This document shows, in pieces, positions 1 through 5,270 of a stretch of DNA of 5,270 bases. Origin of the DNA: UBA9547 sp044349205. Its GTDB lineage: Bacteria; Bacteroidota; Bacteroidia; Cytophagales; UBA9547. The position numbers were made by a program, and so were the translations under genes. Each line of letters opens with the position of its first letter. Within the stretch, counting starts at the first letter, position 1. Where the stretch lies: positions 1-5,270 of the forward strand of contig JBIKRJ010000167.1 in the NCBI GenBank assembly GCA_044349205.1, written 5' to 3'. The notes below the pieces were generated by a model. The model was not told where the DNA came from and did no database searches. It was given only the letters and a program-made list of their open reading frames with translations.

Positions 1-1
1 T

Positions 2-1117
2 GTAGCCCATTTGTACCAAACAGAAAAAGGCAAGCAGCAAGGCACTTCCATTATCGACAAGCACTTCGAAACCATCAAAACCAATATCAAGCCAGGTTTT
101 ACTACTGTAGAGGAAAAACTCTTTTTAGCACAGGGCGAATTGATTTCTACTAATCTTTTCACCGCCTATTTGCAGGAATCGGGAAGCAAAGCCGCCTTGC
201 TCCCTGCATTGGAGTTTATGAAAATTGATGCCGACAATGAGCCCGTTTTGTCGTTTACAGAAGAAAAGTTACCGCGTTTCTTGCAACAACATCCCGATGT
301 CGAGTTGTTCATTACCCAAGGATACATTTGCCGCAATGCCAATGGCGAGGTAGATAATTTGCAAAGGGGCGGTAGCGATTATACCGCCACACTTATTGGG
401 GCAGCCATTTATTCTGAAGAAGTGCAAATTTGGACTGACATAGACGGTATGCACAACAACGACCCACGCGTGGTAAAGCGAACCTATCCCATTGCCGAAA
501 TGTCGTTTGACGAGGCAGCCGAATTGGCTTATTTCGGGGCAAAGATTTTGCACCCTACTTGCATTCGCCCTACCCAGGAACGCAATATCCCAGTACGCTT
601 GCTCAATACCATGGCCCCCAAAGAAAAGGGTACCGTCATTACCGAAAAAGGTTCTGGAAATGCGTTTACCGCTGTAGCCGCCAAAGACGGCATTACTGCC
701 ATCAACATCAAATCTACCCGCATGTTGTTGGCTTACGGTTTCCTGAGGAAAGTATTCGAGGTTTTTGAGAAGTTCAAAACGCCTGTGGACATGATTAGCA
801 CTTCGGAAGTGGCTGTGTCACTTACCATAGACAATGCCAAGCATGTAGATGAAATAGTGAAAGAATTGTCCTCTTTTGCCGTGGTAGATGCAGACAGTAA
901 CCAAACTATAGTATGCGTGGTGGGCAATTTTTTGGCGGCCAAACCAGGCATCGCCTTCAAAGTGTTCAACGCTTTGAAACCCATTCCCATTCGAATGATA
1001 TCGTATGGCGGTAGCGAAAACAATATTTCCGTACTCATAGATTCGCAATACAAAAACGAGGCCTTGAACCTGATAAACGAAGGCGTTTTTTTCGCCGAAA
1101 TGGCAGAGTCGGTATAG
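2..1117 (+). CDS. lysC: Aspartate kinase, C-terminal part (5' end outside window)
   Basis: Aspartate kinase phosphorylates L-aspartate with ATP, the first step of the pathway to lysine, threonine and methionine, in the cytoplasm. The frame is open from base 2, so the true start and the N-terminal lysine-containing motif (KFGGTS type) lie upstream; roughly 50-70 residues are probably missing. Counting from the TTG at 11, the kinase fold holds RGGSDYTA (119-126), WTDIDGMHNNDPR (141-153) and ELAYFGAKILHP (171-182), all hallmark motifs of the family. From about residue 220 two ACT regulatory domains follow, the first with MISTSEVAVSLTID (261-274), the segment that in lysine-sensitive enzymes shapes the effector site. 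Feedback control by an amino acid is therefore likely, but the effector cannot be read from sequence. No homoserine dehydrogenase domain follows, so the enzyme is monofunctional. The gene ends at TAG 1115-1117 before a strong terminator. Confidence 0.95.
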   Translation, partial: VAHLYQTEKGKQQGTSIIDKHFETIKTNIKPGFTTVEEKLFLAQGELISTNLFTAYLQESGSKAALLPALEFMKIDADNEPVLSFTEEKLPRFLQQHPDVELFITQGYICRNANGEVDNLQRGGSDYTATLIGAAIYSEEVQIWTDIDGMHNNDPRVVKRTYPIAEMSFDEAAELAYFGAKILHPTCIRPTQERNIPVRLLNTMAPKEKGTVITEKGSGNAFTAVAAKDGITAINIKSTRMLLAYGFLRKVFEVFEKFKTPVDMISTSEVAVSLTIDNAKHVDEIVKELSSFAVVDADSNQTIVCVVGNFLAAKPGIAFKVFNALKPIPIRMISYGGSENNISVLIDSQYKNEALNLINEGVFFAEMAESV

Positions 1118-1134
1118 TGCCAATAGAAGAGTAG

Positions 1135-1174
1135 TTAACAAAAAAGCCCTGTGAGAGCAGGGCTTTTTTGTTAA
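1135..1174. terminator. Bidirectional intrinsic terminator between lysC and the nuclease-like gene
   Basis: A perfect 17-base inverted repeat (1135-1151 and 1158-1174) surrounds a 6-base loop. The core GCCCTG/CAGGGC is flanked by six A on the left and six T on the right, so each strand reads as a GC stem followed by a T run. It lies 17 bases after the lysC stop and about 70 bases after the stop of the convergent minus-strand gene, and can end transcription from both sides. Confidence 0.93.
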
Positions 1175-1247
1175 GAAATGTGGAGGGTTTTATTCCAATT
1201 TTATGAAGAAAATTTGTAAAGTAATAATGGAAATAAAAATAATTTCT

Positions 1248-2267
1248 TTACTCAAGTAAGTGTAAAGTTCTTTCGGTCAATTCATTTTTGAATTTCATAA
1301 CATCATCTACTTTTTCCAAAGGATAGTCGTTCATGCCAATGGAAATTTTCTTACTTGAATCGGAGAACTTTAGCTGACAAATTATCTTTCTTTGATTATC
1401 GTCTATCATAATGTTGAAGGTGCCTTTTTGGTCTCGATAACCAATGCGCTCACTAGGAATCTTTTTATTTTGTATTAATAATGTGCGTATTGTGTGGTAC
1501 GCTTGAATTTCCTCATCGGTAGTAATGATGCCAGAAGCTTTTGAGTTTGTTTTGGTTTCGTGAAGAATAACTTTGTCAGTTATAGATTTGAATAACGAAG
1601 AATTCATCAAGGCCTTCATTCTTTCTTCGTTATACTTTGTTTTGAATGTCATCTTTTTATGAATGTACTTAAGAAAATCTGGGGTAGGATTCGTCATTTC
1701 TTTGAGAAAAGTGATTTCAAAATCTTCGATAAAAACTGATTCTTGAGCTTTAGTTATTATTTCATTCACGTTTATAATTCTGGCATCGAAATCTAGTAAT
1801 CCATCGATGTCGTTATCTGAATATTTCTCAATATCAAAAACAAAGAATGGTTTGGAATCCATCGTATTAGCCAAGGCAACATCAGAGTAAAAACGATATT
1901 CTTTGCCATTCGTTAAAATAGCAATTCTGGAGTTTTTGGCATTTTGAAAATAACCACTTAGTTGGCCTGCCTCTTTGTCAGTAAGTTTACTGCTAAGTTT
2001 TTTGCATTCAATGATGATTATGTCCTTTCTGTTCAACTTAATTGCGTAATCAACTTTGTTACTTATTCGTTCACCAAAGTCTGCTTCATATTCAGGTATT
2101 AAGTCTTCGTGACCATAGTTTAAAAGCATGAAAAACGGATCGATTAGAAATTTTTTAGTTTGAGCTTCATTTGCACAATTTTCAGATTTCTGAGCAAAAT
2201 TGAAACCGTCTAATGATTTCTTTAAAAAGTTGAAAGCTTGTTTTCTGTTAATGTTTGTAGTATTCAT
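1248..2267 (-). CDS. Stand-alone HsdR N-terminal-like (PD-(D/E)XK) nuclease family protein
   Basis: This resembles the stand-alone proteins annotated as 'type I restriction enzyme HsdR N-terminal domain' or 'restriction endonuclease or methylase' (COG4748-like). With the ATG at 2267 it has 339 residues. An upstream in-frame TTG at 2279 would add four residues but is less likely. The N-terminal half carries a PD-(D/E)XK nuclease pattern: helix glutamate E34, D73 in KVDYAI, E87-C88-K89 at the end of a hydrophobic strand, and Q102 and Y106 in GQLSGYF, matching the QxxxY motif of HsdR and RecB-like nucleases. The C-terminal part (about 248-339: an ITTDEEIQAYH segment, then YRD and DDNQRKIICQLKF) matches the usual tail of this stand-alone family. 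There is no helicase domain, and no hsdM or hsdS alongside. No signal peptide or membrane segment is seen. The coding region is clearly more AT-rich than its neighbours (hand counts: 17 G+C of 60 at 1741-1800, against 26 of 60 at 3181-3240), suggesting transfer. A defence or DNA-processing role is inferred; activity is unproven. Confidence 0.85.
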   Translation of the reverse strand: MNTTNINRKQAFNFLKKSLDGFNFAQKSENCANEAQTKKFLIDPFFMLLNYGHEDLIPEYEADFGERISNKVDYAIKLNRKDIIIIECKKLSSKLTDKEAGQLSGYFQNAKNSRIAILTNGKEYRFYSDVALANTMDSKPFFVFDIEKYSDNDIDGLLDFDARIINVNEIITKAQESVFIEDFEITFLKEMTNPTPDFLKYIHKKMTFKTKYNEERMKALMNSSLFKSITDKVILHETKTNSKASGIITTDEEIQAYHTIRTLLIQNKKIPSERIGYRDQKGTFNIMIDDNQRKIICQLKFSDSSKKISIGMNDYPLEKVDDVMKFKNELTERTLHLLE

Positions 2268-2428
2268 CTCTATATGCAATGTGATATTTAAGTTGGTTTT
2301 TGATTTAAAGGAATGTAATCGTATTTGTTTATCAATTAGTTAAGTTCAATTATAAGATATTTTAAAAAATAGTTTATTCTTTTAAGTAATGTAAAAGTAT
2401 GAATTTTAAATAAATATGTACCCCTCAT

Positions 2429-2461
2429 CGCCCTCGTTTGAGCGTAGCAGTAACGAGGGCG
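2429..2461. repeat. GC-rich inverted repeat (hairpin)
   Basis: A perfect 10-base inverted repeat, CGCCCTCGTT at 2429-2438 and AACGAGGGCG at 2452-2461, around a 13-base spacer. Neither strand continues into a T run, so it is not a standard intrinsic terminator. It looks like a short palindromic intergenic repeat (REP-like), but whether it occurs elsewhere in the genome cannot be seen here. Confidence 0.6.
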
Positions 2462-2469
2462 GTTTAGAA

Positions 2470-2486
2470 AGCTGTTTGTAACAGCT
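2470..2486. repeat. Short hairpin AGCTGTT-TGT-AACAGCT
   Basis: Perfect 7-base inverted repeat (2470-2476 and 2480-2486) with a 3-base loop, 8 bases beyond the larger GC-rich hairpin. Its centre overlaps the left arm of a second, longer-range inverted repeat, so the two pairings are mutually exclusive. Confidence 0.5.
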
Positions 2487-2556
2487 ACAATACACTGTGA
2501 ATAGCTTGTCGAAGGGGACGTTGAAAACGCATTTCTCATTCTTACTTGTTACAAAC
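2474..2556. repeat. 10-base inverted repeat, arms 63 bases apart
   Basis: GTTTGTAACA at 2474-2483 is the exact reverse complement of TGTTACAAAC at 2547-2556. This could be the ends of a small degenerate mobile element, a structured RNA, or chance in a repeat-rich spacer. No flanking target duplication was recognised. Confidence 0.4.
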
Positions 2557-2637
2557 TAGTGCGAAAGAAGGCGACAAACCACAGCGGCCCGATAGGGCAA
2601 AGATTGTGAAAGAATTTTTTACGTAAACGGTGTTAAA

Positions 2638-2689
2638 AACTCTGAACTCTAAACTCTAAACTAGAAACTCTGAACTAGAAACTCTAAAC
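2638..2689. repeat. Tandem heptanucleotide repeat, seven units plus a partial unit
   Basis: Seven consecutive 7-base units starting at 2638, 2645, 2652, 2659, 2666, 2673 and 2680, followed by a partial AAC. Every unit begins AACT and is one of three forms: AACTCTG, AACTCTA or AACTAGA. The order is CTG, CTA, CTA, AGA, CTG, AGA, CTA (last three bases of each). It ends 12 bases before the stop of the minus-strand aminotransferase gene, so it lies in the 3' untranslated region of that transcript. It resembles the short tandem heptamer repeats found in spacers of some bacterial genomes. Confidence 0.9.
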
Positions 2690-2701
2690 ATGCCCTAATG
2701 C

Positions 2702-3856
2702 TCAAGAAAGTCTTTCCAATGCTTGCTTGGCTCGTTCTTTCGATACACATAGTGAAGCGCGCAAGTAACGTGCACCATTTTTGCCGAAGATAATGCCTGG
2801 GGTAAGAAAAAGATGGTGCTGGTATAGTAGCTCGTCGGCGTAGGCAGGCACATCTTGAATATGGTCGGGGGCTTTGGCCCACACAAACAAGCCCATTTGT
2901 TTTGGGTCGTATGCAAAACCTAGCTTGTCGAAAAGAGCAAAGACCAGTTTGCGGCGTTCGGCATACTCCTCGTTTCGCATTTGGTGCCATTCTGCCTCGT
3001 TTTCAAGTGCTTGGATAGAAGCCAGCTGCACCGGCAAAAACATGCCCGAATCAATGTTGCTTTTCACGCGCAGGATAGCGCCTAGATAGTCTTCACGACC
3101 CACCACCATGCCTACACGCCAGCCGGCCATATTGAAAGACTTGGACAAGGAGTTAAGTTCGATGGCCACCTCCATTGCCCCTGGCACCGAAAGGATACTA
3201 ATGGGTTTTTCTTCGTTCAACACCAAGCTGTAAGGATTGTCGTGGCACAGCAGTATGGCGTGTTTTTTGGCAAAAGCCACCAGTTCGACAAACTTCGCGT
3301 ACGAGGCTTTTGCGCCCGTGGGCATGTGCGGATAATTGATCCACATCAGGCGAACATCGGTCAAGTCGGTTTTTTCCAATTCGGCCAAATTGGGGTACCA
3401 ACCCGAATTTTCTGTGAGGTCGTAAGGGATGATTTCGGCACTTACCAAATTGGAAACCGAGGTGTAGGTAGGGTAGCCAGGGTCTGGCACCAGCACCTTG
3501 TCGCCCGGATTCAAAAAGGCCATGGAGATGTGCAAAATACCTTCTTTGGAACCTAACAAAGGCAGTACTTGGTTGGCAGGGTTTAGCGCCACACCATAGG
3601 TTTCTTGGTAAAATTTGGCAATTCCTGCACGCAATTCGGGCAAACCACGGTAGGGCTGATACCCATGGTTTTTTGGGTTTTCGGCACCCTTAACGAGGGC
3701 TTTCAAAGTGGCATCGGAAGGAGGGAGATCGGGACTGCCAATGCCAAAACTGATGATGTCGTGCCCTACGTCGGTCAGTCTTTTTATTTCTTCCAACTTT
3801 TTTACGAAGTAGTAATCTTCTACATTCTGAAGGCGTTTTGCCAGTGGTATGATCAT
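2702..3856 (-). CDS. Class I/II PLP-dependent aminotransferase, probably aromatic (phenylpyruvate/prephenate)
   Basis: A cytoplasmic fold-type I aminotransferase moving an amino group between an amino acid and a 2-oxo acid through pyridoxal phosphate. I choose ATG 3856 (384 residues, MIIPLAKRL...) because family members start near here and it follows an A-rich leader; an in-frame TTG at 3877 adds seven residues. Numbering from that TTG: phosphate-binding GSKEG at 109-113, PDPGYPTY at 131-138, D213 and Y216 in HDNPYS, cofactor lysine K246 in SLSKSFNMAGWR, and carboxylate-binding R373 in YLRAS. The loop that is usually NPTG reads MPTG (M185), so the asparagine that contacts the cofactor ring hydroxyl is replaced. 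The gene starts 42 bases after the pheA stop on the same strand. That context points to making phenylalanine, and perhaps tyrosine, rather than lysine, although the closest named subfamily by appearance includes LL-diaminopimelate aminotransferase-like enzymes. Substrate is inferred. Confidence 0.9.
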   Translation of the reverse strand: MIIPLAKRLQNVEDYYFVKKLEEIKRLTDVGHDIISFGIGSPDLPPSDATLKALVKGAENPKNHGYQPYRGLPELRAGIAKFYQETYGVALNPANQVLPLLGSKEGILHISMAFLNPGDKVLVPDPGYPTYTSVSNLVSAEIIPYDLTENSGWYPNLAELEKTDLTDVRLMWINYPHMPTGAKASYAKFVELVAFAKKHAILLCHDNPYSLVLNEEKPISILSVPGAMEVAIELNSLSKSFNMAGWRVGMVVGREDYLGAILRVKSNIDSGMFLPVQLASIQALENEAEWHQMRNEEYAERRKLVFALFDKLGFAYDPKQMGLFVWAKAPDHIQDVPAYADELLYQHHLFLTPGIIFGKNGARYLRASLCVSKERAKQALERLS

Positions 3857-3898
3857 TTTTTGTTGTTTATGAACCAAATTAATGAGTGGGAGAATGTC

Positions 3899-4735
3899 TT
3901 ACGAGAAGGTTTCTCCTTTTTTATATTGACCTAAAATTTTCAAATCGAAACAATAGTCCTGTATTTCTTCCAAAACCCTGTCGCGGGCTTCTTCGTTGTC
4001 CCAGTCCAATTCCAAATAAAAGGTGTAGGTGTCTTGGCGTCCTAATACAGGAATAGACTGTATTTTGGTAATGTTTACCTCGTATTTGTAAATGATGCCC
4101 AGCATTTTATATAAACTGCCTGGGTCGTCGGGCAGCCGTAGCGAAATAGTAGCTTTGTTGGCATTTTTCACTTTCAGTTTTTGGTCATTCGAAATCACGA
4201 AAAACTTGGTGTAGTTTTCCTTGAAAGTTTCGACACTGCTGTGCATGATTTCCAAGTTGTACAAATCGGCTGCCAATTTTCCGGCAATAGCAGCGGCTCC
4301 TTTTTCTTTCCGAAGGAAAATATCTTTGGCTGCATCGGCAGTATCGTAATATTCCTCTACGTGTATGTGGGGGTATTGCGATAGAAATTCGGCGCATTGC
4401 AGCAAGGCCATGTAGTGAGAGCGAACTACCTGTATGTCTTCCATTTTTTGCCCGGGCATTGCCATCAAATTCATGACAATACGTAGCCTTATTTCGCCAA
4501 TGATGTTGAAATGATAGTTTTGAATAAGAGAATAGTTGCCCAAGATGGTACCTGCAATCGTATTTTCAAAAGCAATAACAGCGTAGTCGGCTTCGTCTTT
4601 TTTCAGTACCTCGCACAAATCGCGAAAAGTGACACAGTGCACCGTTTCCGACAAGTGGGGGAAATAATGCCTGGCGGCGATGTCGTGAAAGGAGCCATCA
4701 CCACCTTGTATCGCTATTTTTAATTTTTTTTCCAT
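3899..4735 (-). CDS. pheA: Prephenate dehydratase (monofunctional, with ACT domain)
   Basis: Converts prephenate to phenylpyruvate, the committed step to phenylalanine, in the cytoplasm. 278 residues, the usual length for the monofunctional enzyme; there is no N-terminal chorismate mutase domain. The catalytic domain begins at GGDGSFHDIAA (11-21), has the FENT segment (56-59) that corresponds to the family's conserved E-N-S/T motif, TADAA (132-136), and NYTKF (174-178). The last corresponds to the family's TRF motif with its catalytic threonine (T176 here), with lysine in place of arginine. An ACT domain spans about 194-272, with GSLY (206-209) in the place of the GALV motif and IQSIP in the place of ESRP, the two motifs that form the phenylalanine site in other members. 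Allosteric control is likely but its details may differ. Start ATG at 4735 fits the family; there is no Shine-Dalgarno match. It is the first gene of a two-gene minus-strand unit and has an attenuator-like leader. Confidence 0.94.
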   Translation of the reverse strand: MEKKLKIAIQGGDGSFHDIAARHYFPHLSETVHCVTFRDLCEVLKKDEADYAVIAFENTIAGTILGNYSLIQNYHFNIIGEIRLRIVMNLMAMPGQKMEDIQVVRSHYMALLQCAEFLSQYPHIHVEEYYDTADAAKDIFLRKEKGAAAIAGKLAADLYNLEIMHSSVETFKENYTKFFVISNDQKLKVKNANKATISLRLPDDPGSLYKMLGIIYKYEVNITKIQSIPVLGRQDTYTFYLELDWDNEEARDRVLEEIQDYCFDLKILGQYKKGETFS

Positions 4736-4746
4736 TGGTTATAAAC

Positions 4747-4771
4747 AAAAAATCCCGCTTTGTGGGCGGGA
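4747..4771 (-). terminator. Intrinsic terminator in the pheA leader (attenuator candidate)
   Basis: On the minus strand TCCCGC (4771-4766) pairs with GCGGGA (4758-4753) across a 7-base loop, followed at once by six T (4752-4747). This is an intrinsic terminator oriented toward pheA and ending 11 bases before its ATG. The plus-strand gene on the other side is divergent, and the plus strand has no T run here. The terminator cannot serve an upstream minus-strand gene inside this region, so it most likely controls pheA itself. Confidence 0.8.
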
Positions 4772-4808
4772 ATATCAAAGGCAATACAAGCCACATTCAG
4801 CCGCCCAC
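4762..4808 (-). promoter_or_regulatory. Putative antiterminator pairing in the pheA leader
   Basis: On the minus strand GTGGGCGG (4808-4801) is perfectly complementary to CCGCCCAC (4769-4762). The second arm includes four of the six bases of the terminator's 5' half (4769-4766) and its loop, so this 8-base helix (loop 31 bases) and the terminator hairpin cannot form together. Such mutually exclusive helices are the core of transcription attenuators. The pairing is seen; its regulatory use is inferred. Confidence 0.65.
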
Positions 4809-4877
4809 TGAAAACATTCGTTTGGTAAATCGGTATGTAATTTTGTTGTGCATTACTTGGCTGCAAAAGAAACACAT
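4797..4877 (-). CDS. Putative pheA leader peptide (26 codons)
   Basis: A short ORF on the minus strand from ATG 4877 to TGA 4797, too short for a normal gene call. It begins MCFFCSQV and ends KRMFSVGG. It has four Phe codons (positions 3, 4, 17 and 22) and one Tyr (15). The start follows an A-rich leader (ACAAACAAA), as at the other starts here. The antiterminator arm lies inside its last codons and the stop comes one base after it. A ribosome finishing the peptide would mask the arm and favour termination, while one stalled at Phe 3, 4 or 17 would leave the arm free and favour pheA expression. This fits phenylalanine-sensing attenuation. Its Phe content is lower than in classical PheL peptides, so chance remains possible. 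Confidence 0.5.
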   Translation of the reverse strand: MCFFCSQVMHNKITYRFTKRMFSVGG

Positions 4878-4946
4878 TTTGTTTGTAGTTCAAAGCCAAA
4901 AACAAATCTGAGCCGAGCTAAAATTCGCTCGTTCCCGATATCTAAT

Positions 4947-4954
4947 TACCTTTG
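4947..4954 (+). promoter_or_regulatory. Bacteroidota-type -7 promoter element for metF
   Basis: TACCTTTG matches the TAnnTTTG consensus of the primary sigma factor in Bacteroidota exactly. It lies 16 bases before the metF ATG, so the transcript would have only a very short leader. The -33 element is weak: TTCG at 4924-4927, 19 bases upstream, is only a near match to TTTG. Confidence 0.55.
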
Positions 4955-4970
4955 CGCAATTTCTTCCGAA

Positions 4971-5270
4971 ATGAAAGTAACTGAATACATTAGTCAAGCC
5001 AAGAAAACACTTTTTTCTATCGAGATATTGCCTCCGTTGAAAGGGGAAAGTATGCAATCGATTATCGATGGCATAGACCCGCTTATGGAGTTTCAGCCCA
5101 AGTTTGTCGATGTCACCTATCACCGCGAGGAGTTTGTGTTCAAGTCCTTGCCCGACGGCACTTCCGAAAAGAAAATTGTGAGGCGCAGGCCCAGCACCGT
5201 GGGCATATGTGCCGCCATTATGAACCGATACAAAGTAGATGCCGTGCCGCACATTATTTGTGGTGGTTTC
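4971..5270 (+). CDS. metF: 5,10-methylenetetrahydrofolate reductase, N-terminal part (3' end outside window)
   Basis: MetF reduces 5,10-methylene-tetrahydrofolate to 5-methyl-tetrahydrofolate with FAD, supplying the methyl group for methionine synthesis in the cytoplasm. Exactly 100 codons from ATG 4971 are visible before the window ends; full-length enzymes are usually about 290-320 residues. The visible part shows FSIEILPP (15-22), where E18 corresponds to the catalytic glutamate of the family, then DPLMEFQPKFVDVTYH (36-51), RRRPSTVGICAAIM (71-84) and VPHIICGGF (92-100), the start of the (beta/alpha)8 barrel. The start fits the family, but no ribosome binding site is visible, as is common in this phylum. 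It is transcribed divergently from pheA, with a 235-base control region between them. The missing C-terminus prevents a check for completeness. Confidence 0.93.
   Translation, partial: MKVTEYISQAKKTLFSIEILPPLKGESMQSIIDGIDPLMEFQPKFVDVTYHREEFVFKSLPDGTSEKKIVRRRPSTVGICAAIMNRYKVDAVPHIICGGF

Larger units (their letters stand above)
2280..2701. other. Gene-free stretch between the nuclease-like gene and the aminotransferase gene
   Basis: About 420 bases without a convincing gene. Bases 2280-2420 are very AT-rich and should hold the promoter of the minus-strand nuclease-like gene, though I see no clear TAnnTTTG box on that strand. Bases 2421-2600 are richer in G+C and contain several inverted repeats (listed separately). 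Bases 2638-2689 are a tandem heptamer tract. No tRNA, rRNA, CRISPR array or transposase is visible. No textbook intrinsic terminator for the aminotransferase gene is visible directly after its stop. Confidence 0.6.

Noticed and set aside
2336..2539. 67-codon ORF on the minus strand in the spacer
   Set aside because: It runs through the inverted repeats and the AT-rich tract, shows no recognisable domain and looks like a chance open frame.
2587..2598. GCCC-GATA-GGGC mini hairpin
   Set aside because: A 4-base stem with no adjacent T run is too short to call a terminator on either strand.
2638..2689. CRISPR array
   Set aside because: The repeats are contiguous 7-base units with no spacers, and there are no cas genes in the window.
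2661..3401. Several open frames of 67-109 codons on both strands inside the aminotransferase gene
   Set aside because: They are shadows of the aminotransferase reading frame, whose motifs are unambiguous.
4720..4905. 61-codon minus-strand ORF overlapping the pheA start
   Set aside because: It covers the terminator and reads into pheA in another frame. The 26-codon ORF fits the RNA structure better, and this one resembles no known protein.
4903..4910. Possible pheA -7 box, CAGATTTG on the minus strand
   Set aside because: It has one mismatch to TAnnTTTG and no matching -33 element at the right spacing, so it is too weak to list as a promoter, although its position upstream of the leader ORF would suit.
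4890..5252. 120-codon minus-strand ORF opposite metF
   Set aside because: It is antisense to the clearly recognisable metF coding sequence and has no family resemblance.

Overview
The window looks like a chromosomal stretch from a member of the Bacteroidota (Bacteroidetes). The product sequences resemble that phylum's versions of aspartate kinase, prephenate dehydratase and methylenetetrahydrofolate reductase. The start codons follow A-rich leaders with no convincing Shine-Dalgarno sequence. One perfect TAnnTTTG element, the -7 box of Bacteroidota promoters, lies just upstream of metF. I cannot place it below phylum level.

Layout, left to right. (1) 2-1117, plus: the 3' part of aspartate kinase (lysC), cut by the window edge. 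(2) 1135-1174: a perfect inverted repeat with T runs on both strands, a bidirectional terminator shared with the next, convergent gene. (3) 1248-2267, minus: a visibly AT-rich stand-alone gene with a type I restriction HsdR N-terminal-like nuclease domain and no methylase or specificity gene beside it. (4) 2280-2701: about 420 bases without a credible gene, first AT-rich, then a mosaic of inverted repeats, then seven tandem 7-base units. (5) 3856-2702 and 4735-3899, minus: a class I/II aminotransferase downstream of prephenate dehydratase (pheA), 42 bases apart and probably one transcript. (6) 4736-4970: a divergent control region. (7) 4971-5270, plus: the first 100 codons of metF, running off the window.

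How the genes fit together: pheA makes phenylpyruvate from prephenate and the aminotransferase probably converts it to phenylalanine, so the pair forms the end of phenylalanine synthesis. lysC opens the aspartate family pathway (lysine, threonine, methionine), and metF supplies methyl groups for methionine. The window is therefore mostly amino-acid biosynthesis, with one probable defence or accessory gene inserted among housekeeping genes.

The most interesting point is in the pheA leader. An intrinsic terminator on the pheA strand sits just before the pheA start. An upstream 8-base arm can pair with the terminator's 5' half, and a 26-codon ORF with four Phe codons ends one base past that arm. 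This is the geometry of a translation-coupled transcription attenuator. The layout is seen directly; its function is inferred.
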